64,000 nucleotides of DNA from Hydrogenophaga crassostreae (GTDB taxonomy: Bacteria; Pseudomonadota; Gammaproteobacteria; Burkholderiales; Burkholderiaceae_C): contig NZ_CP017476.1 in the NCBI RefSeq assembly GCF_001761385.1, forward strand, positions 4,081,501-4,145,500, given 5' to 3'. Below the pieces are notes generated by a model, which saw only the letters and a list, made by a program, of their open reading frames with translations, was not told the DNA's origin and searched no databases. The translations under genes were made by a program, and so were the position numbers. Numbering within the stretch: position 1 is the stretch's first letter; every line of letters begins with the position of its first letter. This document shows, piece by piece, positions 41,933 through 50,533 of this stretch.

Positions 41933-42653
41933 CGGGGCGGTGCTTTCGGCGGGGAGATATGAATTGAAACCAGAGAAACAGCAAGGCAGCGGTGGCGCTC
42001 ATCGCGAACCACTGCACGGCGTACCCCATATTTTTTTGCGCGCCTGCCGAGAAACGCGGCCAGTCGCGCTGAAATGCCGTGTCGGCAGGCGCCGTTTGCA
42101 ACAGCGAGGCGTCCAACAAAGGCAGCCCGGTCTCGTGAATGAACGCGGTGAGGTCGATATTTTGCCGGATCGGGCCTGGCTGGCTGGCGCCGAGCTCAAA
42201 TAGGTGGCTGGGCGGCGGGGCCAATCGTCCTTCTACCGTCACCCAGCCACCCGGGGTTTCGATGACTGGCACCCGGCTGCGGTCGATAAAGTCGCGCGGC
42301 ACCCAGCCCCGCTGCACCAGAATGGTCCGGGACAGGTCCTGAAGTTTGAGCGGGGTCACCAGAATGAAGCCGCTGCGCCCGTTCATCGGTCGGTTGTCCA
42401 GAAAGACCGATGCCTGCGGTATCCACTCGCCCGTCAGACGGGCGATGCGGTGGTATCCATTCTTCACATCGACCGCGGCAACGACGTCACGTCCGGTCAG
42501 GGGGACCATCGTGCCCCGTTCTTCAATCAGGGATTCGAGCGCTTGTTTCTCAGCGGCCCGAGACAACTGCCAGAAACCCAACGACATGGTGAGGGCCACC
42601 GTGACAAGGGTGGCCAGGGCCAATGTCCACCACCGCAAAGAGCTGGATTTCAT
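41913..42653 (-). CDS. SURF1 family cytochrome oxidase assembly protein
   Basis: The 246-residue protein has the two terminal membrane helices of SURF1 (WTLALATLVTVALTMSLGFWQLSRAAEK and YAVQWFAMSATAALLFLWFQFI). Conserved GEWIPQASVFLDNRPMNGRSGFILVTPL and ILVQRGWVPRD lie between them. SURF1 helps insert heme A into subunit I. It overlaps the downstream SCO-like gene. Confidence 0.95.
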   Translation of the reverse strand: MKSSSLRWWTLALATLVTVALTMSLGFWQLSRAAEKQALESLIEERGTMVPLTGRDVVAAVDVKNGYHRIARLTGEWIPQASVFLDNRPMNGRSGFILVTPLKLQDLSRTILVQRGWVPRDFIDRSRVPVIETPGGWVTVEGRLAPPPSHLFELGASQPGPIRQNIDLTAFIHETGLPLLDASLLQTAPADTAFQRDWPRFSAGAQKNMGYAVQWFAMSATAALLFLWFQFISPRRKHRPDGTDSR

Positions 42654-42785
42654 TGGAATGCCTTGTTTGGGAATGCCCCACTGCACGTCTTCATCGCCTG
42701 GGCCTGGACAAGCGACACCCGTCGGGTCCGAACAGGTTCGCCATGGCGCCGCCCGGGAGCAGGCGGAACATTGGATAATTCGTGG

Positions 42786-43031
42786 ATGACATACCTTGTG
42801 ATTGTGGCGTTTGTGGCCATCATTGGCAGTTTGGCGGTGGCTTTGGTGGCCATGATGCGTGGAGGACCCTCGCCAACAGACAAGGGTGAAGCGCCAGAAG
42901 CCCCCCGAAAAAACCACATGGCCCGTGCCCTCGCGTTCCGCGTGGGATTTTCCCTGTTGCTGTTTGTGGTGGTTCTCGTCAGCTACAAACTGGGCTGGAT
43001 CCATCCAACAGGATTGCCTTTGGGTCGCTGA
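42786..43031 (+). CDS. DUF2909 family twin-transmembrane protein
   Basis: The 81-residue protein has two membrane helices (YLVIVAFVAIIGSLAVALVAMM and FSLLLFVVVLVSYKLGWI) around a short polar loop, as in DUF2909. It is the only gene on + within the oxidase cluster, convergent with coxC and divergent from surf1. Its regular position in such clusters suggests a link to the oxidase, but the function is unknown. Confidence 0.9.
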   Translation: MTYLVIVAFVAIIGSLAVALVAMMRGGPSPTDKGEAPEAPRKNHMARALAFRVGFSLLLFVVVLVSYKLGWIHPTGLPLGR

Positions 43032-43057
43032 TTCAGCAGATCGTTCAGCAATTCAGC

Positions 43058-43086
43058 AAAAAAAGGCGCCTATCGGCGCCTTTTTT
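43058..43086. terminator. Bidirectional terminator between DUF2909 gene and coxC
   Basis: A-run, GGCGCC-TATC-GGCGCC, then six T. It can end both the plus-strand DUF2909 transcript and the minus-strand coxC transcript. Confidence 0.9.
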
Positions 43087-43126
43087 GTTGGGGACTTTGC
43101 CAACCGGCCAGTTCCCCGGAGCCGGC

Positions 43127-44008
43127 TCACAGCCAATACACGAGGATGTAAAGGCCCAGCCACACCACGTCTACGAAGTGCCAATACCAGGCAGCACCTT
43201 CGAAGCCAAAGTGTTTCGTGGCGGTGAAGTGTCCCTTCTGCAAGCGCAGGGTGATAAACAGCAGCATCAACATGCCCACGAACACGTGAAAGCCGTGAAA
43301 ACCGGTCAGCATGAAGAAGGTCGAACCGAAAATCCCCGAGCTCAATTTGAGGTTGTATTCTGTGTAGGCATGGTAGTACTCGTAACCTTGCACAAACAAG
43401 AACACGATACCCAGCAACACCGTCATCCACATAAACGCGATGGTCTTGCCGCGGTTGCTCGCCAGCAGCGCATGGTGAGCAATGGTCAAGGTCACACCAG
43501 AAGTCAACAGCAACGCGGTGTTGATCGTGGGCAACCAGAAAGGACCCATCGTCTGGAAGTGGTCAACAATGCCACCAGGCGACGCCGTGGCACCAGCCTG
43601 CATGCTGGGCCAGACCGCTGCAAAATCAGGCCAGATCAGCGCATTCTCAATGCTGCCCAAAGCGGGTACCGAATGCATACGGGCCCACCACAGCGCGGTA
43701 AAGAACGCACCGAAGAACATCACTTCCGAGAAGATGAACCAGCTCATGCTCCAGCGGTAGGAGAGGTCGATCTTGTGGCCATACATACCGCTTTCACTCT
43801 CCCCCACGGCCTGACTGAACCACTGAAACAGCACGATGAGCCAGAAAGCCAAGCCAAAAGCCAATGAATAGGCACCCCAGCCGGCTCCGTTGACCCACTG
43901 GCCAGCGCCCAGGATCACAAAGAACAGGCCGATGGCCGCCATCACCGGATGGCGAGAAGGCCCCGGGATGAAGTAGTAAGGCGTGGTGCCGTGTGTGGTT
44001 GCTGACAT
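43127..44008 (-). CDS. coxC: Cytochrome c oxidase subunit III
   Basis: The 293-residue protein has seven transmembrane helices and the subunit III blocks YYFIPGPSRHPVMAAIGLF, WFIFSEVMFFGAFFTALWWARMH, GFHGFHVFVGMLMLLFITLRLQKGHF and GFEGAAWYWHFVDVVWLGLYILVYWL. ATG 44008 is preferred over GTG 44014 because GGAG lies five bases before it. Last structural gene before the terminator at 43058-43086. Confidence 0.97.
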   Translation of the reverse strand: MSATTHGTTPYYFIPGPSRHPVMAAIGLFFVILGAGQWVNGAGWGAYSLAFGLAFWLIVLFQWFSQAVGESESGMYGHKIDLSYRWSMSWFIFSEVMFFGAFFTALWWARMHSVPALGSIENALIWPDFAAVWPSMQAGATASPGGIVDHFQTMGPFWLPTINTALLLTSGVTLTIAHHALLASNRGKTIAFMWMTVLLGIVFLFVQGYEYYHAYTEYNLKLSSGIFGSTFFMLTGFHGFHVFVGMLMLLFITLRLQKGHFTATKHFGFEGAAWYWHFVDVVWLGLYILVYWL

Positions 44009-44077
44009 GCTCACTCCAATGCTTTCGCTTCTAAGACTATTTGAGAGAAAAACCGATGCGTCATTCGAATGGCTCCC

Positions 44078-44287
44078 TCAGGAGACCACCCACTTGACCA
44101 CAAAAATCAAGATAAAAACAAACAACAAGGCCATGATCAATCCGACCACCACAAGGTGTACAGGGTTGAGTTTGGCAATGTCGTCCTGGTAGTCGGCGTT
44201 GCGGCGCACACCCAGGAAACCCCACAACACAGCCTTCACTGTGCCCAGCAGGCTTCCTTTGCGCTTGTGCAATGGCTTGTCGCTCAT
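44078..44287 (-). CDS. DUF2970 family small membrane protein
   Basis: The 69-residue protein, with GSLLGTVKAVLWGFLGVRRNADYQDDIAKLNP and one C-terminal helix (LVVVGLIMALLFVFILIFVVKW), matches DUF2970, a constant companion of ctaG/coxC in betaproteobacteria. Start overlaps the ctaG stop by four bases. Probably part of oxidase biogenesis. Confidence 0.93.
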   Translation of the reverse strand: MSDKPLHKRKGSLLGTVKAVLWGFLGVRRNADYQDDIAKLNPVHLVVVGLIMALLFVFILIFVVKWVVS

Positions 44288-44898
44288 ACCGCCCCCCCCA
44301 ACTTCACTGTCGCTGGTACACGGTTCACCGTGGCCACATCCTGGGGCGCGGCCGGCACCTTTCCGCCCACCTCAAAGAAGGTGTAGGACAGGGTGATGGT
44401 GGTCACGTCTTTTGACAACTTGGGATCGATCACGAACGCCACCGGCCACTCTTTCTTTTCGCCGGGCGCCAGTGTGTACTGGTTGAAGCAGAAGCACTCC
44501 AGCTTGTTGAAATGCGATGCCGCCTGTTTGGGTGCATAACTGGGAATTGCCTGCGCCGACATGGTCCGGTTCTGTACGTTCTGGAACTCATACAGCACCG
44601 TCGTCAACTCGCCGGGGTGAACCTGCAAGCTCCGGACTTCAGGCTTGAAGTGCCACGGACCCCGGGAATTCACATCAAACTCAACAGTGATCGTGCGGCT
44701 CAGATCCACTTGCGTGTTGGCTGGCAACTTGACCTTGGCGCCCGGCACTTCACGCTCGGCCAAAGCCAGAATGTTGATGCCTGTCACCTCGCATATCGCG
44801 CGGTAGATCGGCACCAGCGCATAACCAAAGGCGAACATGCCGAGCGTGATCACGCCCAGCTTTCCGACCATTTTGAGGTTGTCGCTTTTCAGTGCCAT
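44284..44898 (-). CDS. ctaG: Cytochrome c oxidase assembly protein CtaG (COX11)
   Basis: The 204-residue protein has an N-terminal membrane helix (LGVITLGMFAFGYALVPIYRAICEVTG) and the copper-binding Cys pair C135/C137 in LECFCFNQYTLAPGEKKEWPVAFVIDP. It delivers copper to CuB of subunit I. It lies between coxA and coxC, coupled to the DUF2970 gene. Confidence 0.97.
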   Translation of the reverse strand: MALKSDNLKMVGKLGVITLGMFAFGYALVPIYRAICEVTGINILALAEREVPGAKVKLPANTQVDLSRTITVEFDVNSRGPWHFKPEVRSLQVHPGELTTVLYEFQNVQNRTMSAQAIPSYAPKQAASHFNKLECFCFNQYTLAPGEKKEWPVAFVIDPKLSKDVTTITLSYTFFEVGGKVPAAPQDVATVNRVPATVKLGGAV

Positions 44899-44917
44899 AT
44901 CAAGTTGCGTTGCGTTT

Positions 44918-45028
44918 TCAACCGCCGAACAAGACCATCTTGCCCACGAAGCCGACAAAGAAGACCAAGGCAACCGACGCCAGCACAAGTGCCAGCCGAA
45001 GGTTGTTCTTTTTCTGTTCCCTGTTCAT
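44918..45028 (-). CDS. Cytochrome oxidase small assembly protein (36 aa)
   Basis: A 36-codon gene between coxA and ctaG encodes MNREQKKNNLRLALVLASVA followed by LVFFVGFVGKMVLFGG: a basic start and one membrane helix. It starts four bases after the coxA stop and ends 19 bases before ctaG. A tiny protein of this type is a standard member of betaproteobacterial cox operons. Confidence 0.85.
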   Translation of the reverse strand: MNREQKKNNLRLALVLASVALVFFVGFVGKMVLFGG

Positions 45029-45032
45029 AGGT

Positions 45033-46658
45033 TCAGCCGATCACCTTGGTGGCGGTGATGTCGAGTTTCGGTGGGGTTTCAAAGGTATGGAAAGGCGCAG
45101 GGGACGGGACTTCCCACTCCAGGCCTTCTGCACCTTCCCAAGGTTTCTGCACCGCTTTTGCACCCTTGCCGCGCATGGCGGGGATGATCACGGCAATGAA
45201 GAAATACACCTGGGCAAAACCGAAGAAGAAACCACCCACTGAAGCAATCGCGTTGAAATCGGCAAACTGCATGGGGTAGTCGGCATAACGACGCGGCATG
45301 CCGGCCAGGCCCAGGAAGTGCATGGGGAAGAAGGTCACGTTGAACGAGATCATCGACCACCAGAAGTGGATCTTGCCGCGGGTTTCGCTGTACATCACAC
45401 CGGTCCACTTCGGCAACCAGTAGTAGATGCCTGCAAACATGGCGAACAGCGAGCCCGCCACCAGCACGTAATGGAAGTGGGCCACCACGTAGTAGGTGTC
45501 CTGGAAGTTGATGTCGATCGGTGCCACAGACAGGATCAGACCCGTGAAGCCACCAATGGTGAACACGAAGATAAAGCCCACCGCCCACAGCATCGGTGTC
45601 TCGAACGTCATCGAACCCTTCCACATCGTGGCGATCCAGTTGAAGATCTTCACGCCTGTGGGCACAGCGATCAACATGGTCGAGTACATGAAGAACAACT
45701 GGCCGGTGACCGGCATGCCGGTTGTGAACATGTGGTGAGCCCACACGACAAAAGACAGAATGGCGATTGAGCCCGTGGCGTAAACCATGGAGGCGTAACC
45801 GAACAACTTCTTGCGCGCAAACGCGGGCACCACCTGGCTGACGATGCCGAAGGCCGGCAAGATCATGATGTACACCTCGGGGTGACCGAAGAACCAGAAA
45901 ATATGCTGGTACATCACGGGGTCACCGCCGCCAGCAGGGTTGAAGAAGCTGGTGCCAAAGTGGCGATCGGTCAGCGTCATGGTGATGGCGCCAGCCAGCA
46001 CGGGCATCACGGCGATCAGCAGGTAAGCGGTGATCAGCCAGGTCCAGCAGAACATGGGCATCTTCATCAGCGTCATGCCGGGGGCGCGCATGTTCAGAAT
46101 GGTGACGATGATGTTGATCGAGCCCATGATCGACGAAGCGCCAAGGATGTGCATGGCAAAAATGCCGGCATCCATCGAGGGGCCCATTTGCAGCGTCAGT
46201 GGTGCGTACAGCGTCCAGCCAGCAGCGGGTGCGCCACCAGGCATGAAGAAGGACGACACCAACATCAGGGCGGCAGGAATCATCAGCCAGAAGCTGAAGT
46301 TGTTCATGCGGGCAAAAGCCATGTCACCTGCGCCGATTTGCAGCGGGATCATCCAGTTCGCAAAGCCCACAAAGGCCGGCATGATGGCGCCGAAAACCAT
46401 GATCAGACCGTGCATGGTCGTGAGCTGGTTGAACAGCCCCGGGTTGACCAACTGCAAACCCGGCTGGAACAGCTCGGCGCGAATCAGCAGGGCCAGCACG
46501 CCACCCACCATGAGCATGGTGAACGCGAACAGCAGATACAAGGTACCGATGTCTTTGTGGTTGGTGGCGAACACCCAGCGACGCCAGCCCGCAGGGGCGT
46601 GGTGGTCATGGTGATCGTCGTGCGCGTGAGCGTCATGGGGATCAAGTACTGCACTCAT
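45033..46658 (-). CDS. coxA: Cytochrome c oxidase subunit I (aa3/caa3 type)
   Basis: The 541-residue heme-copper oxidase has the heme a ligand region in TMHGLIMVFGAIMPAF, the CuB/His-Tyr site in FWFFGHPEVYIMILPAFGI, HHMFTTGMPVTGQLFFMYSTMLIAVPTGVKIFNW, and the heme a3/a histidines in YYVVAHFHYVLVAGSLFA. Twelve helices are visible. It reduces O2 to water with proton pumping. It follows coxB by 40 bases. Confidence 0.98.
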   Translation of the reverse strand: MSAVLDPHDAHAHDDHHDHHAPAGWRRWVFATNHKDIGTLYLLFAFTMLMVGGVLALLIRAELFQPGLQLVNPGLFNQLTTMHGLIMVFGAIMPAFVGFANWMIPLQIGAGDMAFARMNNFSFWLMIPAALMLVSSFFMPGGAPAAGWTLYAPLTLQMGPSMDAGIFAMHILGASSIMGSINIIVTILNMRAPGMTLMKMPMFCWTWLITAYLLIAVMPVLAGAITMTLTDRHFGTSFFNPAGGGDPVMYQHIFWFFGHPEVYIMILPAFGIVSQVVPAFARKKLFGYASMVYATGSIAILSFVVWAHHMFTTGMPVTGQLFFMYSTMLIAVPTGVKIFNWIATMWKGSMTFETPMLWAVGFIFVFTIGGFTGLILSVAPIDINFQDTYYVVAHFHYVLVAGSLFAMFAGIYYWLPKWTGVMYSETRGKIHFWWSMISFNVTFFPMHFLGLAGMPRRYADYPMQFADFNAIASVGGFFFGFAQVYFFIAVIIPAMRGKGAKAVQKPWEGAEGLEWEVPSPAPFHTFETPPKLDITATKVIG

Positions 46659-46698
46659 TTGTTTTTCCTTTGCAATTCAATCTTGGGCCTGCAGGCGC

Positions 46699-47904
46699 TC
46701 ACTGGCGTGCAGCCACCACATCGGCGGGCTGCACAATCTGTTCAGTCTGGTTGGACCAGGAATTTTTGGCGTAAGTCATCACGGCGGCCAGCTCGGTGTC
46801 CGAGAGCTGCTTCCATGAAGGCATGGCCCCGTTGTTTTGACCATTCAGCAAGACGGAAATCATCTTGCTCTTGTCAGCATCCAGCACGACAGCAGCGCCG
46901 TCCAACGGCTTGATTGTGCCCGCGCCCTTGCCGCTGGCCTGATGACAGGCCACACAATTCGCGGCGTAAACCGACTCGCCACGCTTGACGAGGGCGGTAA
47001 GTTCCCAGACCTTGGATGGATCATCAGCGGCAGCGGCCATGGCCTTTTGCTTGTCAGCGACCCAGGCGGAATAGTCTTCGGCGCTCAACACCTTCACGTG
47101 GATCGGCATGTAGGCATGCTCCTTGCCACACAACTCGGCACACTGACCATAAAAATCGCCGGTCTTTTCCGCACGGAACCAGGTATCGCGCACGAAACCC
47201 GGAATCGCATCTTGCTTGATACCAAATGCGGGCACCATGAACGCGTGAATCACGTCGTTTGCGGTTGTGATGATGCGAACCTTCTTGCCCACAGGGACCA
47301 CCAGCGGATTGTCCACTTTGAGCAGGTAATCGTCGGTGGGTGGCGGGTTGCCGCTGTTGGACATTTCGCGGTGCGAGTTGTCGAGCGTGGAGAGGAAGCC
47401 AATACCCTCGCCTTCACCCTTGATGTAGTCGTAGCCCCATTTCCACTGCATGCCCGTTGCCTTGATGGTCAGGTCGCTGTTGGTGGTGTCCTTCTGAGCC
47501 ACCAGCACCTTGGTGGCCGGCAGGGCCATTCCGATGACGATCAACAGGGGAACGATGGTCCAGCCCAGTTCCACCCAGATCGGCTCGGGCAACTCCTGGG
47601 CCTTGTGTCCGACCGATTTACGGTGCTTGAGGATCGAATAAAACATCACACCAAACACCAGAAAGAAGATCACCGCGCAAATGATCATCATGAACCAGTG
47701 CAGCCAGTGCTGTTCTTCAGCAATCTTGGTGGCGGCAGGCGCAAAGTTGAGTTGGTTTACAGCGGGGCCGCCTGGCAGGTCATTCACCGCATAGGCGGCG
47801 TTCGTGACCCAAACGCCTGCGCCAAGGGTCAACGCCGCTGCCGCACCGCGCAACGTCACCAAACGGTTTCGCAGGGATTCACCCGATTTTTTTGTCGTAC
47901 TCAC
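46699..47904 (-). CDS. coxB: Cytochrome c oxidase subunit II with fused cytochrome c domain
   Basis: The 401-residue protein begins at a GTG (GAGG seven bases upstream). It has a signal-like segment, two membrane helices, the CuA domain (FGIKQDAIPGFVRDTWFRA; CuA ligands in CAELCGKEHAYM) and a C-terminal cytochrome c domain with CVACH and the distal GAMPSW Met. The fused cytochrome marks a caa3-type oxidase. It is first in the cox operon. A perfect FNR/Anr box lies 22 bases before the start. Confidence 0.97.
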   Translation of the reverse strand: MSTTKKSGESLRNRLVTLRGAAAALTLGAGVWVTNAAYAVNDLPGGPAVNQLNFAPAATKIAEEQHWLHWFMMIICAVIFFLVFGVMFYSILKHRKSVGHKAQELPEPIWVELGWTIVPLLIVIGMALPATKVLVAQKDTTNSDLTIKATGMQWKWGYDYIKGEGEGIGFLSTLDNSHREMSNSGNPPPTDDYLLKVDNPLVVPVGKKVRIITTANDVIHAFMVPAFGIKQDAIPGFVRDTWFRAEKTGDFYGQCAELCGKEHAYMPIHVKVLSAEDYSAWVADKQKAMAAAADDPSKVWELTALVKRGESVYAANCVACHQASGKGAGTIKPLDGAAVVLDADKSKMISVLLNGQNNGAMPSWKQLSDTELAAVMTYAKNSWSNQTEQIVQPADVVAARQ

Positions 47905-47926
47905 TTTTGCGCCTCGAATATAAGCA

Positions 47927-47940
47927 TTGATTTATATCAA
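47927..47940. promoter_or_regulatory. FNR/Anr box upstream of coxB
   Basis: TTGATTTATATCAA is a perfect TTGAT-N4-ATCAA dyad, centred 29.5 bases before the coxB start. A -10-like TCTAAT (minus strand, 47951-47946) ends five bases upstream of it, so the box would cover the transcription start. That fits repression when oxygen is low. Confidence 0.7.
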
Positions 47941-47945
47941 CACAG

Positions 47946-47951
47946 ATTAGA
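47946..47951 (-). promoter_or_regulatory. Possible -10 element of the cox operon
   Basis: TCTAAT on the minus strand, immediately upstream of the FNR box. No convincing -35 was seen. Confidence 0.35.
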
Positions 47952-48000
47952 ACAAATTTTCAGGTACTCGCCCACTCCGGGAATACCCAAGCACGGTGCT

Positions 48001-48483
48001 TCAACCACTGTGCAACGCCCTGCGAATCTCTGCAGCCAGTGCCGGTCTCAGCTCAGAGCGCAAAAACCGACCTATCTTCACTACCTGGCCTCCACCCCTC
48101 AACTCCACCAAACGATCTCCATCGCGCCGAGGCTCGATCCGCACCGCATGGCGGGCAAACTCACAACGCCGGGTCTGCCCCGCCAACTCTTGCTCAACCA
48201 CAAGCTGCCCCCCCGTGATCCGGATGCACTCCCTATCGGTCGCATGCCGCGCATAGACCAAAAAGGCCGTTGCCAACGCCATCAACTCAATAGCAGTGAA
48301 AGCCAGCACCAAGGTCGCACCCATGAACCAGAAAAACACGGCCACAAGCAGCGACAGCACGGCCAATGCCACAAACACCCCGCCCAGTTGCCCAGGCGTT
48401 ATCGAACAATTCCGGCGCAAGAGCCATTCAGGGCCCTGTTCGGACACACCAGCCTGCGCCATCGGTTCGAATATCTGTGTCAC
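48001..48483 (-). CDS. DUF2244 domain-containing membrane protein
   Basis: The 160-residue protein has two hydrophobic helices (LGGVFVALAVLSLLVAVFFWFMGATLVLAFTAIELMALATAFLVYARHATDRE) followed by a beta-rich cytosolic tail, as in DUF2244. GTG 48483 is preferred because AAGGTGAGG precedes it; ATG 48462 is an alternative. It sits directly upstream of coxB on the same strand, a conserved position. A near-perfect Anr-type box lies upstream. Function is unknown. Confidence 0.88.
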   Translation of the reverse strand: MTQIFEPMAQAGVSEQGPEWLLRRNCSITPGQLGGVFVALAVLSLLVAVFFWFMGATLVLAFTAIELMALATAFLVYARHATDRECIRITGGQLVVEQELAGQTRRCEFARHAVRIEPRRDGDRLVELRGGGQVVKIGRFLRSELRPALAAEIRRALHSG

Positions 48484-48554
48484 TCCGCCTCACCTTGAAG
48501 GGCCCAGTCCACCCGAAGATAGACGCAGCCGAGCAGGGGCAAACCCCCAGCGAT

Positions 48555-48568
48555 TTGATTTATGTCAA
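48555..48568. promoter_or_regulatory. FNR/Anr-like box upstream of the DUF2244 gene
   Basis: TTGATTTATGTCAA matches TTGAT-N4-ATCAA at nine of ten positions and matches the TTGAT-N4-GTCAA variant known for Anr/Dnr regulators. It is centred about 78 bases before the DUF2244 start. No clear -10 at the class II distance. Confidence 0.45.
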
Positions 48569-48654
48569 TTGTAGCGGGCAGAAACCCGACTCTCCCTGAC
48601 ATCGAGCAACAGCGCCATACTTTCCGGGTCACAACACGGCGGCAGAAACACCGC

Positions 48655-49563
48655 TTACCGGCGCCCCGTGCGCAACATGGCGCGCATCACATCCACCGAT
48701 ACCGCTTGCTCGGCTTTCATTGGCACGCGGGGCTGCGGCTTGAATGCGTGGCCATAGACCACCTCAAACGTCATCACCAGCCGCCCAGATTCATCGCGAG
48801 GAATATGGCTGTCCAGGGCCAGCCGCAGCGCTTCGTGCCACCCTCGACCGCGCAAGGCAGCAAACCGGTTCTCATTCAGATTGCGCCCCAGCCCTCGAAG
48901 CTCTTGCAAATAGGCGTCAACGTGACTGAAGGTCAGGGTAATGCGCTCCATATCCATGACAGGCTCGGCAAAACCGCTCGCGACCAACATGTCGCCCCAG
49001 TCATGCATGTCGGTGAATGCATGGGCCGGCTCTGGCCAGCCCATTCGGGCATACACGCCTCTGAGTTCGAGCAGGCTGTCAGGCCCCAAACAGCTGAACA
49101 TCACAAAACCGTCTGGCTTCAGCAAACCATGCCAGCGCTGCAACATGTCACCGGGCAGAGGTTCGCCATGAAGCGCCATGTTCGCCCACACCATCGCCAC
49201 CGAGGCATCGTCACCGATTGCTGACGGTTCGTGTGCTCTTCGCCATTGCGCCGGATTCCACGACAGGTGCGCGGCTTCTCGCGTGGCTTTCAGCGCATGT
49301 GCCATATCGTTGGCCCACACACGGCAATCTGCCTTTGGCAGCTTTTCACGCAAATGCCGGTGTGCGTCCATGCCCCCGAACGCAGGCTCCCAATGAAGCC
49401 AACTGTCGGGCATCTCGCGAAACCACTCCAGCCGCTGTGCCATGCGCTTCGCCACCTCTTCATGCAGCCAGGGGCTGGCCACAGGCAGACAGCGGGCCCA
49501 TCGCCGGGCGGCGGCGGCATCCAGACCAGGAACGGCCAAGCTGTGTGGTTTTTGAAGGGTCAT
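48655..49563 (-). CDS. BioC-like malonyl-ACP O-methyltransferase family protein
   Basis: The product has 302 residues. SAM-methyltransferase features are degenerate at motif I (SWLHWEPAFGGMDAHRHLREKLPKADCRVWAND). Clearer later blocks (ASVAMVWANMALHGEPLPGDMLQRWHGLLKPDGFVMFSCLGPDSLLELRGVYARMGWPEPAHAFTDMHDWGDMLVASGFAEPVMDMERITLTF) fit the BioC group. BioC starts pimeloyl synthesis for biotin. The weak motif I and lack of nearby bio genes make the exact role uncertain. Divergent from comF; no strong ribosome site. Confidence 0.75.
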   Translation of the reverse strand: MTLQKPHSLAVPGLDAAAARRWARCLPVASPWLHEEVAKRMAQRLEWFREMPDSWLHWEPAFGGMDAHRHLREKLPKADCRVWANDMAHALKATREAAHLSWNPAQWRRAHEPSAIGDDASVAMVWANMALHGEPLPGDMLQRWHGLLKPDGFVMFSCLGPDSLLELRGVYARMGWPEPAHAFTDMHDWGDMLVASGFAEPVMDMERITLTFSHVDAYLQELRGLGRNLNENRFAALRGRGWHEALRLALDSHIPRDESGRLVMTFEVVYGHAFKPQPRVPMKAEQAVSVDVMRAMLRTGRR

Positions 49564-49680
49564 CGGTGGGAGAGGGGGGAGTGGCCGGAAGCAGGATTTC
49601 CATGCCCGAAGGCTGGGCTCGGTCCGCGTCAAGCAACGCAACGGCTGTCAAACAGCGCGGCTCGCCAGTATATTGACTCC

Positions 49681-50409
49681 ATGATGCCCTTTTCCAAGCT
49701 GACCTCTGTCGCTCGACACCTGCCTGGGCAGTGTCAGGTATGTGCTCGCTGGCCAGCACAGCCCATCTGCGCCGACTGCGCCAGGCGCTTTGCGCAACCC
49801 AGAGCCCGCTGCGGGACTTGCGCCAGGCCCTTGCACGGCACACGCTCGCGCTGCGGAGCTTGTCTGGCTGAAAGGCGGCCCGCAGCAATTGAAACCTGCC
49901 TTGCGGCCGTCGACTATGCCTATCCATGGGATCAACTCATCGCGCGGTTCAAGTTTCGCCAAGAACCTGCCCTGGCTCAACCGCTGGCGACATTGATGCT
50001 GGAAATGCCACAAATGGCCGGGCTGCTCCGGGCGTGTGACTGGATCGTCCCGATTCCCGTGGCGCCCAAACGGCTGGCTGAACGCGGCTACAACCAGGCC
50101 TGGGAAATGGTCAAGGCCCTGCGCGTCTTGACAAAGGCCGATTGCGCGCCCGGCTGGGCAGACGCATTGCGTCGAATGGGTGAAGCCCCCGATCAGCACA
50201 ACCTAGCCGCCCAACAACGCGTCAACAACCTGAAAAACGCGTTCCAGGTGAACGCGCTCCATGCGCACCGCCTTCGCGATGCGCACGTTCTGTTGATTGA
50301 CGATGTGAGCACCACCGGTACAACGCTGCGTGAGGCGGCTGAAGCCTTGCGACTGGCGGGCGCCAGTCGAATCAGCGCAGCCGTATTTGCGCACACTGCC
50401 GGCGGTTGA
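49681..50409 (+). CDS. ComF family protein (phosphoribosyltransferase-like)
   Basis: The 242-residue protein has an N-terminal zinc-finger-like region with four CxxC pairs (CQVCARWPAQPICADC; CGTCARPLHGTRSRCGAC). A PRTase domain follows with the PRPP loop VLLIDDVSTTGTTLREA and PIPVAPKRLAERGYNQA. ComF is linked to DNA uptake in competent bacteria, but this gene is widespread in non-competent species too. Next to bioC in the usual divergent arrangement. Confidence 0.94.
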   Translation: MMPFSKLTSVARHLPGQCQVCARWPAQPICADCARRFAQPRARCGTCARPLHGTRSRCGACLAERRPAAIETCLAAVDYAYPWDQLIARFKFRQEPALAQPLATLMLEMPQMAGLLRACDWIVPIPVAPKRLAERGYNQAWEMVKALRVLTKADCAPGWADALRRMGEAPDQHNLAAQQRVNNLKNAFQVNALHAHRLRDAHVLLIDDVSTTGTTLREAAEALRLAGASRISAAVFAHTAGG

Positions 50410-50533
50410 ATACAAGGGTGTACCGTTATCGCCCCGAATCAATTGGGCTTATGATCGCGCAGCAAAGAGAGCCCTAAAAGACCAGCCCACTGGCCACACC
50501 GCAGCGCGCCCCGGCGCCTCCGATACCGCATAC

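Noticed and set aside
46837..48498. 553-codon open frame antisense to coxB and the DUF2244 gene
   Set aside because: Shadow frame crossing two real genes and their promoter.
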